Shown: positions 36,751 through 47,053, counted from the first letter of the stretch. The stretch: DNA of 64,000 bases from Siphonodentalium dalli (GCA_032622095.1 CP136061.1:2976001-3040000); one strand, 5' to 3'. Numbers and translations: made by a program. The notes: generated by a model not told the origin, from the letters alone.

Positions 36751-37147
36751 CCCTGCTGGGAAAAACAAGTGTCCACTTAACCACGGTGCGCTTAGCATTG
36801 CTACCGCGGCCGAAATGCAACTACACCGCGGCTCCACTGGCTAACTACAGTTGGGCATTGGTTTATTTGCCATTCGGCCATGGTGTACAAATGTAGTTGC
36901 CGCTGTGTACATTCATCAAACTGAAAAAAGACAATACAAACCAGAAATCTAACCACGGTGTACATACCATTTGGCCCCGTTGTAGTTGCTTTTTGGCCAT
37001 GGTGTACATGTGTACTTGTCGTTCGGCCGCGGTGTACATGTACTTGCCGCTCGGCCGCGGCGCTCAACTGCAGTTACAAACTCTGACACTGCACCCGAAT
37101 GGCAAATACACCGTGGTGCCAATGGACACTTGTTTTGTCCAGCAGGG
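36751..37147. mobile_element. MITE with CCCTGCTGG ends at TA, copy 1 (397 bp)
   Basis: Ends CCCTGCTGGGAAAAACAAGT and CAAAACAAGTGTCCA-type inverted repeat (about 25 bp, two or so mismatches) flanked by TA at 36749-36750 and 37148-37149. The array consensus across this point reads CCCATCTACATGTCAAT, so excising the element plus one TA restores it. The TA duplication suggests mobilisation by a Tc1/mariner-type or other TA-targeting transposase, which is not encoded here. The interior repeats a CGGCCATGGTGTACA / CGGCCGCGGTGTACA motif. Confidence 0.85.
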
Positions 37148-37303
37148 TACATGTCAATGTCAACATTCATGAGTCATGAAATTTGTCATGAATCATGACA
37201 AATTTCAAAGAGATCAGACTAAAGGCACAACCTGTATCCCGCGACAAAGTAAATTGTTGACGGACACACAGACACACGGATGACGGACGCCAACCCATGG
37301 CAA

Positions 37304-37336
37304 TAGCTCAAACTTACAAAGTTGTAAGTTGAGCTA
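37304..37336 (+). repeat. Terminal hairpin of array 2
   Basis: TAGCTCAAACTTAC and GTAAGTTGAGCTA arms around an AAAGTT loop, the same module as at 34411-34440. Confidence 0.85.
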
Positions 37337-37586
37337 ATAAAACGGGATGCGTTGGAATTTTGCAAAATGAATAAAATGAAAACCGTCAGGATCTCCGAAA
37401 TAGGGGTGGGCGGGTCACCGGAAACACAGTTATATATTTTTTTGGCTTTACTACTTCGGGGTTCATGCAGTTTGCTGAATTTTTCTTGCGGTAAAAATCC
37501 GATGACCACATTGAACCCGCCGTTCATTTCTTATATAATACAGCAGGGGTGACACCACTATAGAGGGGGTCAATTACTTAAATCTA

Positions 37587-37770
37587 GGGAAGTCGATAGC
37601 CGAGAGGTACTGTAGTGTACTGGTCTCTCGTGCTAGCGGGCCAGGGATCGCAACCTGGTCAGGGTATTCTGACAAAAATCAGAACTCGGTCAGATACCAA
37701 GTTTGTAAAGCTGAAAAGTCTCATTTGAGATCACTGAATAAAGATCCGAATGCAAAAATACCGACTTCCC
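37587..37770 (+). mobile_element. tRNA-like SINE with inverted ends, 184 bp
   Basis: A-box-like TAGCCGAGAGG at 37597-37607 and B-box-like GGGATCGCAACC at 37644-37655 are 47 bp apart, the spacing of a tRNA gene, and the head resembles a tRNA-Ser type. The B box departs from consensus GGTTCGANTCC, so activity is doubtful. The outer limits are GGGAAGTCG (37587-37595) and its complement CGACTTCCC (37762-37770), an unusual arrangement for a SINE. Confidence 0.6.
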
Positions 37771-37874
37771 CCATTACAACATCTATCCAGGTATTTTGTT
37801 GTTCTGCAGTATGCTGTCTGATTGGGGGTGCAGACAGTAATGGCTAACCTGTGTACATGCCTCGGGGTATCTGG

Positions 37875-38547
37875 AGAAGTCAGCCCAAAACAAGGTCGGC
37901 CACAAGAGAAGTCGGCCCGGGTAAATTAAAGATTGGTCAAGAAAAGTCGGCCCCATTATTATTTTACTGCTTGTTAATGCCTGTGGCACAATAAGATGAG
38001 ACCGACATTTCGCCACACGGTGTCATAAGGGATTACATCACCTCGTAGCATTCCATTTTATGTGACCATGTTTTGGTCACATGGTGTCAAGGAGGATTAT
38101 ATCACCTCCTGGCAATCCATTTTCTTATCGCGCACTGTCATGGCTTTACGCAGATATGTCGATAGGGTTCGTTAAACGGAAATTTAAATCTGTACCGGAA
38201 ATATAGCCATATATACAAGACATGGTATTAGACCAGATATGAACCTTCAAACTTAGTCAGCCAATTAATCTATAGACCTAAACAATGTCCTGTCATAATT
38301 ATAATGGGCGTCGCGCCAGAGGGATTTCCACATGGAAGCAGTCAGCGAAACGCCGATAAAGATCCACACTAAGTCATATACAATGTAGTGTTGAACAAGG
38401 TTTCCGTGACACCTGATATACATGTATGTTACTCAATTGAGTAAACATGTCACTAACTGATGTTAATAGCTGGGCCGACTTCGTACGGGGCCGACTTCTG
38501 GGCCGACTTCTCTGGGGCCGACTTCGTAGCGGGGCCGACTTCTCCTG
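37875..38547. repeat. Inverted clusters of AGTCGGCCCC motif
   Basis: Left cluster (37875-37956): AGTCAGCCC, GGTCGGCC, AGTCGGCCCGG, AGTCGGCCCC. Right cluster (38470-38547): GGGCCGACTT repeated four to five times in the opposite orientation. The intervening DNA (38020-38115) holds a two-copy repeat GGTGTCA..GGATTA.ATCACCTC with a TGTGACCATGTTTTGGTCACA palindrome between the copies. Confidence 0.65.
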
Positions 38548-38643
38548 TATTCCGCCTTGGTGTGTGCACATTAAAGAACGCTACTGCAGTCGCCACAGGG
38601 TTATAAAGTTACTAGTACTCGGCCGTGGTAGCACCTGGACCCG

Positions 38644-38713
38644 ACAGGAATGATTAACAGCCCGAGGGCCTATTTATAGACCCGAGACGGAGTGAATCAT
38701 TCCTGGAGGGCTG
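38644..38713. repeat. Small inverted repeat
   Basis: CAGGAATGATT on the left pairs with AATCATTCCTG on the right, with further pairing inside. Confidence 0.6.
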
Positions 38714-39702
38714 TAAAGAAACCAAGGTGCCCGACAAAATCATGCTATTACTATTATTACCACACCGTCCTGGTGTGAGCATGCTTTAATGAAAACAAAG
38801 CTTAGCGCTCGCTTCTGTTCAACTTCACCTTAAAATCATGGAATCATGACGTGTGGGTAAAATAATGTTCATCTAATAAAGAACGCCCTCTAAAGTGGTA
38901 AAAATATTAAGTAATAGTGTTAACGTTGGAATCAACAGAAAGATCAGACTTTAATTTTTGAGGCGCGCGATCGCTCTTGCGCACCATCGCGCGGCTAAAA
39001 TTGAAAACCAGTGAGCGATCAATTGCGCGCCTAGCCAAGTACGGAGAGCGTACAAGAATAAAGAAACAACTTGAATGTTGTAGCAAAATATCAAATGAAT
39101 TCTCCAAAACCAACATTCATTGTCGGCATTCATCAAAATGTGATCCCTCGTGCCACGATGATTGGCAGTTTAAGTTTTTTGACGTCACACGATGTTAAGT
39201 GTCAAATGCACTATCTGTCTGAGACTGAATGATTCGAAGCTAAAAATACATTTGAACGATTTCTATGTATGGCTTATAACGTCACATAAATTCCTGGAAA
39301 ATCAAAGCGAGACCATGTGGCCGGGAGATGTTACCGTATTTATTTCGTCAGCATTGAATCGGAGTATTAAATTAATTCCTTATTAATAATTATGAATTAC
39401 AATTAATATACCGGGGTAGGAGCATGTACAATATGAAAACACAGTGTGTAACATTCACTTGTGCTAATGGATAGTGGATTAAGCAGTGTTAAACCATCAA
39501 AGAGTTTCAATGGACATCCATCGTGAGTAAACTAATTCAATTTACGCAACATTTATGAATGTATTTCCGCTGTTTATTTTATCTTGATAGAAACCGCGCG
39601 GCTGGCCAAAACACAGCGAGCGGGACTATGCGCGCCTACATTTTGTAAACATGAAAGTCTGAAAGATATCTGTATGAATTTGAACTGAATACACATGTAC
39701 TA
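38714..39702. other. No gene seen; GC-rich short inverted motif
   Basis: Near 38962 AGGCGCGCGATCGCTC is mirrored by GAGCGATCAATTGCGCGCC near 39012-39030. Related sequence (CCGCGCGGCTGGCC, ATGCGCGCCTA) occurs near 39595-39635, suggesting ends of a dispersed element. Confidence 0.4.
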
Positions 39703-39988
39703 CCCTGCTCGGCAAAACAAGTGTCCATTCGACCATGGTGTAGTTGCCGCTGTGTGCATTCATTAAACTGAAAAAAGACAATATAAACCAGAAATCTAAC
39801 CACGGTGTACATGCCATTCGGCCCCATTGTAGTTACTTTTCGGCCATGGTGTACATGTGTACTTGACGGTCGGCCATGGTGTACTTGCCGCTTGGCCGCG
39901 GTGCTCAACTGCAGTTACAAACTCTGACACCGCCGCCGAACGCCAAACACACCGCGGTGCCAATGGACACTTGTTTTGTCCAGCAGGG
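39703..39988. mobile_element. MITE with CCCTGCT ends, copy 2 (286 bp)
   Basis: Same ends and interior as the element at 36751-37147 but about 110 bp shorter, missing part of the left internal region. Shared interior blocks include AACTGAAAAAAGACAATA, CAGAAATCTAACCACGGTG and CTCAACTGCAGTTACAAACT. The target duplication is less clear here (TA on the left, CAGTA on the right). Confidence 0.85.
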
Positions 39989-40699
39989 CAGTACGATTGA
40001 TCTTTTCAATTTGAAAACCGAAACAATTCTTTTTCAGTCCTAAATCAAATGATTAAATTAATGATAAGCAAATATCTGTGCAACCTTTGATGATTAGAGA
40101 ACAAATTCAACAATGCCTCCAAGCTCCTGTCGAAAGTAAAAGTGCAATAATCATGTCACAAACAAAGTTTACACATGATGTCATGAAATTGAATACACCT
40201 AACATTGAATTGCCTAGTCTTCGTGTATCTGTGGTACACAATAATCCATACAATCCTCAAAACAACATTCATTGTTGCAAATTACATGAAACACAGATCA
40301 ATCACTCGTTGATTTTTCAATTTCGTGCCATGTGGGGCCTTGACCTTGTAGTGGAGAAATCGGTGTATATAAAGTGTTTGTCGACGCCGATGCCGGCTCT
40401 AAATAAAAGTGTAATGTCTAGCTTCTTCGTTGTTTCTCAGTGGATGTGAATGCGATTTGGTATGTGTGTCCGGGTTGGGTCATGGATGATATTGATTATC
40501 GCACATGCACATTTAAATTTGATTTGTTTTTTTAATTTACAAATTTCGAGTAGAAGATTTGTTTACAATCGAGATGGCTAATCACAAACTGTGCCACGGT
40601 AATATTTTACCGAATGCCATGTTATCAGACTAGAAAGGCTGTGATTAATCCTCGATTAATCTATTATTTGATTGAGTCTCTGAATGACTCAGTGAGGAC
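39989..40699. other. Unrecognised 123-codon plus frame
   Basis: The frame 40078-40449 starts at ATG and is open for 123 codons with scattered Cys and no low complexity. I recognise no motif, signal peptide or membrane segment. It could be a chance frame; there is no splice or context support. Confidence 0.18.
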
Positions 40700-41030
40700 A
40701 ATTAAAAAGTGATCATCGGCAATCGTTGTTGTTGTACTTGTATGTAAATTCCTCCGTCGCGGTTGTCTTCGGAGCACGCTGCTCTCCTAACTCAGTACCG
40801 TTACTAACAGTCGATTGTGTTGAAGTTGAAGTGAAGAAAACGTAATTCTTCGATCAGTTTCTGCTGGAGTCTGCGCAGTAACCTCCCGGAAGTCACGTGT
40901 GAAATTTACAAAAAAGCATACACGCTATTTTCGCTCTTGGTATAGAAATATAGAAAAATTATATGATGTCATAATTCACACGCATTTAGGTATAAACACC
41001 CACTGGGGTGGTTGCTATTAGTCCCTTTAA
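40700..41030. repeat. Direct repeat, copy 1 (partner 42110-42320)
   Basis: Shares GGTATAGAAATATAGAAA, TTATATGA.GTCATAATTCAC, TTTAGGTATAAACACCCAC and GGGGTGGTTGCTATTA with the partner in the same order. Confidence 0.75.
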
Positions 41031-42109
41031 GTCATCTGCCATCAAACTTCAACGTCAAACTTCAAAGACGCCCATTCCATGACATTCCTCTGGTCAGTGG
41101 TGACCCATATGTACCAATTTTCCTATATATATTTTGAGCTGACAAAGAACGCTCTTTATTGCTCATATTTGCACCTTTTAGTCGTCTGAAGTCAACAGCA
41201 TCTAACTATTGACACTATATGGGTCAATATACCCCAATGTTTCAATTTTCACCGACCAGATTGCAACCGTTTTGGTTATATAGTTAACGATTGTATTTAA
41301 TTAATAATTAGTGCCCTCTTAAAGACATATTATGGACTTATTCGGGTTCGTGAAACCGATAAATTGGTACTCAGGCGCTATGCCAAATGGGGGAATGTAG
41401 CATTCTACTATCATCGCCCAGAATGTCAAAAAAATCGACCATACAATTCCATAGAAAACACCGTCTGATCTATGCTCAATTGTAAATATTTACATCTCGA
41501 TTCGGGACGCAACAATCGGCGATAAACTAACGCAAATGATTTCGCCATCAACACTCATTTCATTCAATAAATATATACGACTGACGGTGTGTATTGTACA
41601 TTTGGGTTAATATTCATAAAAATAACAACTATAAGCATAATTATTCTCCATTTCTATTTGACCACCCAACCGGAGTGATTCACATCACTTTAAGACATCT
41701 GATGCACTTGAACTGTTGAAAGTTGAACGTTTGGTTGATTGAATGATTCTTGAATCTTGATCATTGTTGTCTTTAACATTTAACATCAGCCTAACTCAGT
41801 AACTGTCGACAGTGTTGAAGTGGAGAAAACGTAATTCACGAAATCAAGCGAGCAATATTTAATCTACTCTCCAATTTTGTCAAAAAATGTTTGATATGGC
41901 GGTGAAGGTGAAGGCTATGTGATATATGGTAGTAATTTCTGGACCACTTAAAAGCCGTAAGCCGGATTGCAGGGCGGTCACTAGACGGGGAATAATTAGT
42001 TATTATGATCTATTATCATTATAATATCCCAATGATTTTTATGAGACGAAAAGGCTGTAATTAATCATCGGTAAGAACTGAGTATCTAGAACCTGGGAAT
42101 TAATTTGAT
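41031..42109. other. No gene seen
   Basis: Faint resemblance to 26500-26900 (CTTTAAGTCATCTG.CATCAAAC blocks). No exon seen. Confidence 0.35.
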
Positions 42110-42320
42110 CAGTTGTTGTTGTTGTTGTCTGAATATTCCTTCGTTATATCTGAGCACCCTGTAGTTTCTGATGGATTCTGTGCAGTGAACCGAAAGCCAC
42201 GTGTGAATTCCAGCAAAAAACGTACACGGTATTTTTCTTCATGGTATAGAAATATAGAAACATTATATGACGTCATAATTCACCTGCATTTAGGTATAAA
42301 CACCCACCGGGGTGGTTGCT
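42110..42320. repeat. Direct repeat, copy 2 (partner 40700-41030)
   Basis: The second copy runs straight into the 45-bp tandem repeat, whereas copy 1 continues into unrelated sequence after GCTATTA. Confidence 0.75.
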
Positions 42321-42327
42321 ATTAACA

Positions 42328-42552
42328 CAGGTCCCTGAGTCGATACCACACCTGTAAGTATATATATTAATACAGGTCCCTAGGTCGATACCACCACTGC
42401 AAGTATATATATTAATACAGGTCCCTGTGTCGATACCACCCCTGCAAGTATATATTAATACAGGTCCCTGGTTCGATACCACCCCTGTAAGTATATATAT
42501 TAATACAGGTCCTTGGGTCGATACCACCACTGCAAGTATACATATTAACACG
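42328..42552. repeat. 45-bp tandem repeat, five units
   Basis: CAGGTCCCT starts at 42328, 42373, 42418, 42461 and 42506, each followed by GTCGATACCAC and CAAGTATATAT. With a period divisible by 3, the minus strand shows a 15-residue periodic frame (GGIDxGTCINIYTYR), again a repeat artefact. Confidence 0.9.
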
Positions 42553-42699
42553 AATTAGTATATATGCTTGTAGTGGTTGTATCGCACCAGGAGACAGGTG
42601 ATCTGACAACGCACTGCATGATCACTGCACTGCCCGGCTGATACCTATATTACCTCATTTCCAATCGAACAATATATACAATAGGCAGGAATCTGTTAC

Positions 42700-43507
42700 A
42701 TCTAAGAGTACACATGCATGTACCCACATGCAGCTCAAATAATCTCGCTGTACCGATAATTGTCGGACCAATGTCGTATAATCTGGGTCATAAACACAAT
42801 GTTAACCTAACCAACACTGTGTTCTCCGTACCGGTATTTTGGCTGGGATAATACAGTTATTCTACACCAATCAACTATAATTACTCTCGATATAATTAGA
42901 AATGACAGACACAATTTAATATACCTGTCTTCCCCGCAAAGATAATTTGGCTGGGAGAATAAAGTTATTCTACATCAATCAGTTTGAATTATTCTCGACA
43001 TTTAGAATCCGAGCCCTGCATGGGGTGTATCATAAAGCCAGCGATATCGTAGACGATAATATTTGAATACGTTTTTGTAGCAGTTTGACGATGTTACTGG
43101 AGATAACATATCACATCTGACAACGCAATACATGCTCAATAGCCGCCTCATTTCCATTCGAACAATATATACAATGGGCAGGAAGAAAAGGATTCTTTGT
43201 ATTGTTCACTGGATGAATACAACCACACGGTTGATATCATTTCAAAAGGCACTGTGTACACTTCTCTTGGGTTATAACCAAGTCGTGCGTAAATGGAATT
43301 TGCTAACTCGAAGGGGTGCTGTTGGAAATTTTAAGGTGGACACCCTCCCTGTCAACACAGTTCTCGTTATCGTGAAGCCAACGCGCCGTCAAGGCTAGCC
43401 AGTTCTGAAATATTGCGGGCAAAATTATTCAAATGGAGTTTGTATTGAAAGTGTTGGTATATGAGTGAAATGTAAAATACTTTAACAGAATTCCAAATGT
43501 CCGGTTG
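42700..43507. repeat. Dispersed ~0.9-kb repeat, copy B
   Basis: Same order of blocks as 16730-17620 without the extra stretch at its start. Small indels throughout break every short frame, supporting a non-coding repeat. Confidence 0.85.
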
Positions 43508-43782
43508 AGTGCACACACACATATATATAAACGTGATCATTGGGATATATGCTACACTGGGATAAATGCGTGAAAACTTAACCCTCCCCTTAAAAGCTGA
43601 TACGGGGCGACACAGCATGTTACTTTATCTATCCGTTATTCGCATGTTGCAGCTGTCGCATTATGTCTATTGAGTCAAAATATCGAATCAAAAACTATAT
43701 AATATAGGGCCGTCTCGACCTCACGATATTATTCCGATTTAGTTTTTCTAACTTGTCCATCAAACCCAAAATTATATAGGGT

Positions 43783-43895
43783 GGATGCACACGTGCATGT
43801 AATTTCTTTATGTGAAATACATGTCTTTTACATGGCCACACCAATAATTGACAACATTAATCACCTGCGCGCGAGCGGTTCGTTGTCAAAGTCGC
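43783..43895. repeat. Repeat module M1 (partner 57605-57720)
   Basis: GGGTGGATGCACAC.TGCATG, AAATACATGT.TTTTACATGG and CACCTGCGC are shared with the partner. An internal CATGTAA..TTACATG inverted pair is present in both. Confidence 0.75.
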
Positions 43896-44525
43896 CGTCG
43901 CGTAGTTCATATTTTACTCATTTCCCCGTCTGTTAGACCCACAGAGTCGAAATGAATCGCGCCAAATTTTACCGCTATCGATTCACATTCCAGGACACTC
44001 CCATGGCATGCGCACAGCTCGAAACGAAAACAACAGATAGGGTGTATTTAATTTTTGAACCGTGACGTCATAAGGGACCTTCCCGCACTCTGTTGACATT
44101 GTGTTATCGAAATCGGATTCTGCGTGGTTTTGTTTTATTTCACAAACATGTTTCGTTTTCGTTGGAAATCGTGAATTTGGAATAGGTTTATATGTGTAAT
44201 AAAATATTGAATAATACGACAGAAATGTATTCGCGTCGCCAACAGCTCCGGAGTAAATGCGTACATATTTGGACGAAGTGCCGCTGGAGTATGTACTCGT
44301 GGCATGATCTACATGTAGGTCAACGGGAACTTCGAAATTTATTTTATCACATAATTTGGCCATAAAAGCAGTTTCATAATTATCGGTAATAGACACGTTT
44401 AATATCAGCGCGTGCGATGACGTCACGGCGTTCTTCAGATAACTTGCGATCGCTGTAGTTTATGATTGTTGTTTTTGATGAATATTTCGCGTTGCTTCGG
44501 GTTTATTTGATCATGTGATAAAATG
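43896..44525 (-). other. Unrecognised 147-codon open frame on minus strand
   Basis: On the minus strand a frame is open from just after a TAA at about 44460 to a stop at 43983 (start codon would be GTG at 44426; the first ATG-type Met is internal, MAKLCDK). The surrounding DNA is richer in GC and contains TGACGTCA at two places. The peptide is not low-complexity (VRIYSGAVGDANTFLSYYSI) but matches no family that I know. It might be an exon lacking its own ATG or an old element fragment. Confidence 0.22.
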
Positions 44526-44666
44526 AATCTCACACTCGTCCTATTTTATACGTAATTTATCAACCTCGTCCTCTAAATTCTATTTGAGCCTCGGTAAACC
44601 TCGGCTCAAATCGAATTTAGTGAACTCGGTTGATAAATTCCGTATAAAATAGGAACTCATGTGAGA
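44526..44666. repeat. Fold-back element with ~69-bp arms
   Basis: Arms 44526-44594 and 44598-44666 with a 3-base loop. Matching blocks are CCTATTTTATACG.AATTTAT, CTCTAAATTC.ATTTGAGCC and their complements. It is a near-perfect hairpin, similar in design to the one at 21017-21158 but unrelated in sequence. Confidence 0.88.
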
Positions 44667-45189
44667 TCCTCTATATCTTTCAACCTATTGTTGATATGAA
44701 ATACATGGGATACGTGACCGCTTTCGCAAATATCTGCTTTCAAGTTCCACAAGAAGAGTACGAATTATGTTTATGGCTGAACTATCAGAAGGGCTTCTTG
44801 TGCGGCTATGCTGTATAGTTATCTGCATGTATCACCTTTATGAAAATGATTTTAATATGATGAAATAGTGAAATACAGATATATACAGTATACTATGGCT
44901 TCTTCCATTCATTGAGTTGAAAAGTAAACACTTGAGTGTTATTACGCTAAATAATATAATATCTATGTTTAGGGTAAACACACCAGCTCCTCCCAAAATT
45001 GACCGCATCTTCAGCATTGTATGGGGTTCAAGTTTTTTTTTCCCAATTTTCCACTGACTCATTCTTTTTTCATTATAATATACAAAAATGTGATAACGAC
45101 CAGAATAAGCGTTTGCTTTAAAAATAGTGAACAATAGTCATTATTTTGTCATTTTATGCAGATTAGTTGCATACTTCACCTTCTCATGA
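44667..45189. other. No gene seen
   Basis: AT-rich. A 98-codon minus frame (44838-45134) has no recognisable feature. Confidence 0.35.
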
Positions 45190-46305
45190 GAAGTCTATTT
45201 CTTGCTATTTCATGACTATAAAGCAAAATAATCAATAAAACCCCAAGATGATTTTTGTCATGTAGGTCCTGGACTTCGTCCCCTCCTAGCCTGGACATCT
45301 TACCCCATTCAAACCCTGATTCAAACAACTTTTTCTCGGAAGAAGTTAATTTCTCGCTGTTTCATTACTATATAAAGCAAAATAAGCAATAAAACCATGA
45401 TTTTTCTCAAGTAGGCTCTGGTTGGGGGTTCTATATCCTGGTCTCGACATCTTCGTTTCATGACTATATAAAGCAAAATAAGCGATAAAATCTTAAGACA
45501 ATTTATTTTGTCATGTAGGTGCTGGGTTGTGGATAGCTATCCAGACCTGGACATTTGAAAAAATGAAATTAAATAAAAACAAATTTAAATCTCAAAAATC
45601 ATTTTTCTCGCCATTTCAGGATCAAATAATCAATTGTGTGATTAAAAATTTTGTCCGCTTGGAATAAAATATATTTTAATAAAAAAAAGGGAATTATAAA
45701 AAAACCTTTCTGTCCATTTCAGGATCAAACTATAAAAAGTGTGTAAAAAATTTGTCACTTGAAAATACAAAAAATTTAAATAAAAACAAAATTATATATC
45801 AAACTATTTTCTGGCCATTCCAAGTTCAAACGTTATCAAATGAGTGAAACTATTTTTAGTCATATATGGGGAGGGAACTATCCTGGGTGGGGGGAGATAT
45901 CCTGGGGGAGATGAAGTGTTACACCGGGTACCTCATCTTGTAATTCATTATTCAATGGTGGTTAAAATTTAGATAATAAGTTCAGGTCATTTGTTGAATA
46001 TATTATCTGAACATTTCCTTTGGAACTACTGAACGATGGAAGGGTTAAATTATGTTTTTTGCTGAAACATATTGAATGTCATTTTGTTGTTGGTGATGCC
46101 ATATAGTTAAACTTCTATCGGGTAATTCCCGGGTAAATATGCCAATTATTAGTTGAATCAAGAAAATATCCCCCTGACATAAATCACTTTGATAAATTTC
46201 ATAACAATTAGATTATTACCATGGGAGATAGAGTGATTTCTGTCTGGGGGTAACTTACTTTTTTGTGTGTTCATTCTCCAGAAAAAAAATCTAAATCTGA
46301 AAAAA

Positions 46306-46533
46306 GCAAACTTTCAAGTAAGTGGCGATCAGTAATGTGTTAATTTTGTGAGTAGAAACTCTCCGGTCATGCTCCATTCGCCATATGTCCCATCTTTGAT
46401 ACATATCATAACAATAGGTTAGTACTATGTGATATACAAAGATGTGACATGTAGCAAATGGAGCATGACCTGAGAGATTCTACTCACAAGAAGAGTTAAC
46501 CCATTTATGAGCGCCACTTACTTGAAAGTTTGC
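46306..46533. repeat. Fold-back element with ~105-bp arms
   Basis: Left arm 46306-46410: GCAAACTTTCAAGTAAGTGG, TTTTGTGAGTAGAAACTCTC and GGTCATGCTCCATT. Right arm 46428-46533: AATGGAGCATGACC, GAGA.TTCTACTCACAA and CCACTTACTTGAAAGTTTGC. The loop is 17 bases. Its right arm ends only about 100 bp from the P2X7-like exon's stop. Confidence 0.88.
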
Positions 46534-46636
46534 CATTTGTTAGTAACACTTTGGTATTTTATCGATGAATTTTATGGGAGATGAAGATTAGGGAGATACA
46601 TTGTAACAATAATATGTTAAGATTTCATTCATGTAT

Positions 46637-47053
46637 TCATTCATTCTCCAGCTCGGGCAAACGAAAGTCCCTGTAATTTCCACCATCATTTGGGAAAGCA
46701 TGCCTGATGCCATTCACAACACACGATGGAAGATGTCTGCGGTTATGCAAACCAAGGTAGCCATAGCACCACCGAATAAACTGTCTGTATGCTATATGCC
46801 TGTATTTGTTGTGCAGAGGTCCATTAAACGGATGCCTATACTGTTGCTGGTATCCTAACCATGCAACTTCAAGTAGCCATGGGTCCAGGCACACACTCCT
46901 GAAGGGGACAGTCTCCGTGATACATTTGAAGTATCGTTCTCCTCTGAAAACGCTTTTGTCACATTATTCAGCTTGGCCTCAACTTTTTCAATCTCATGGC
47001 AACATCTGCACTTACAGGTAGTCTCCATCACTGTACATAGGCCGCATGAACAC
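46637..47053 (-). pseudogene. P2X7-like C-terminal domain exon, one frameshift
   Basis: Transcript sense runs from 47053 down. A textbook acceptor precedes it (TTTCCCTTGTCATTTCAG). The first part reads CSCGLCTVM...CKCRCCHEIEKVEAKL, a Cys-rich block. After a one-base frame change between about 46969 and 46934 it continues YFKCITETVPFRSVCLDPWL, then LEVAWLGYQQQY, NKYRHIAYRQFIRWCYGYLG and HLPSCVVNGIRHAFP, to a stop at 46637. This Cys pattern, CIT..., YR..AYRQF.RW..G.LG and LPSCVV..IR..FP are diagnostic of the P2X7 cytoplasmic ballast domain (zinc/guanine-nucleotide-binding in the mammalian receptor), which many invertebrates also carry in non-channel proteins. No channel part (P2X ectodomain) is seen in the window. 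The frameshift may mean a pseudogene or an assembly error. Upstream exons would lie at higher coordinates; I could not identify them. Confidence 0.85.

Larger units (their letters stand above)
34441..37336 (+). repeat. Three-monomer higher-order repeat, array 2 (interrupted)
   Basis: Same monomers and orientation as array 1, beginning immediately after its terminal hairpin. The monomer order is less regular, with a shorter variant carrying CCAAGATGCTCATGACGGCC near 34665 and 35630 that points to segmental duplication inside the array. It is split by a 397-bp MITE at 36751-37147 and ends at 37304-37336 with the same hairpin module, here with a slightly longer loop. Confidence 0.88.

Noticed and set aside
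32280-36820. Many 60-100 codon frames on both strands
   Set aside because: They are reading frames through repeat monomers (recurring MTNFMKIRPK / VARAKGFSHAK-type peptides) and shift with each indel.
42273-42609. Periodic Gly/Cys frame on the minus strand
   Set aside because: It derives from the 45-bp tandem repeat, whose period is divisible by three.
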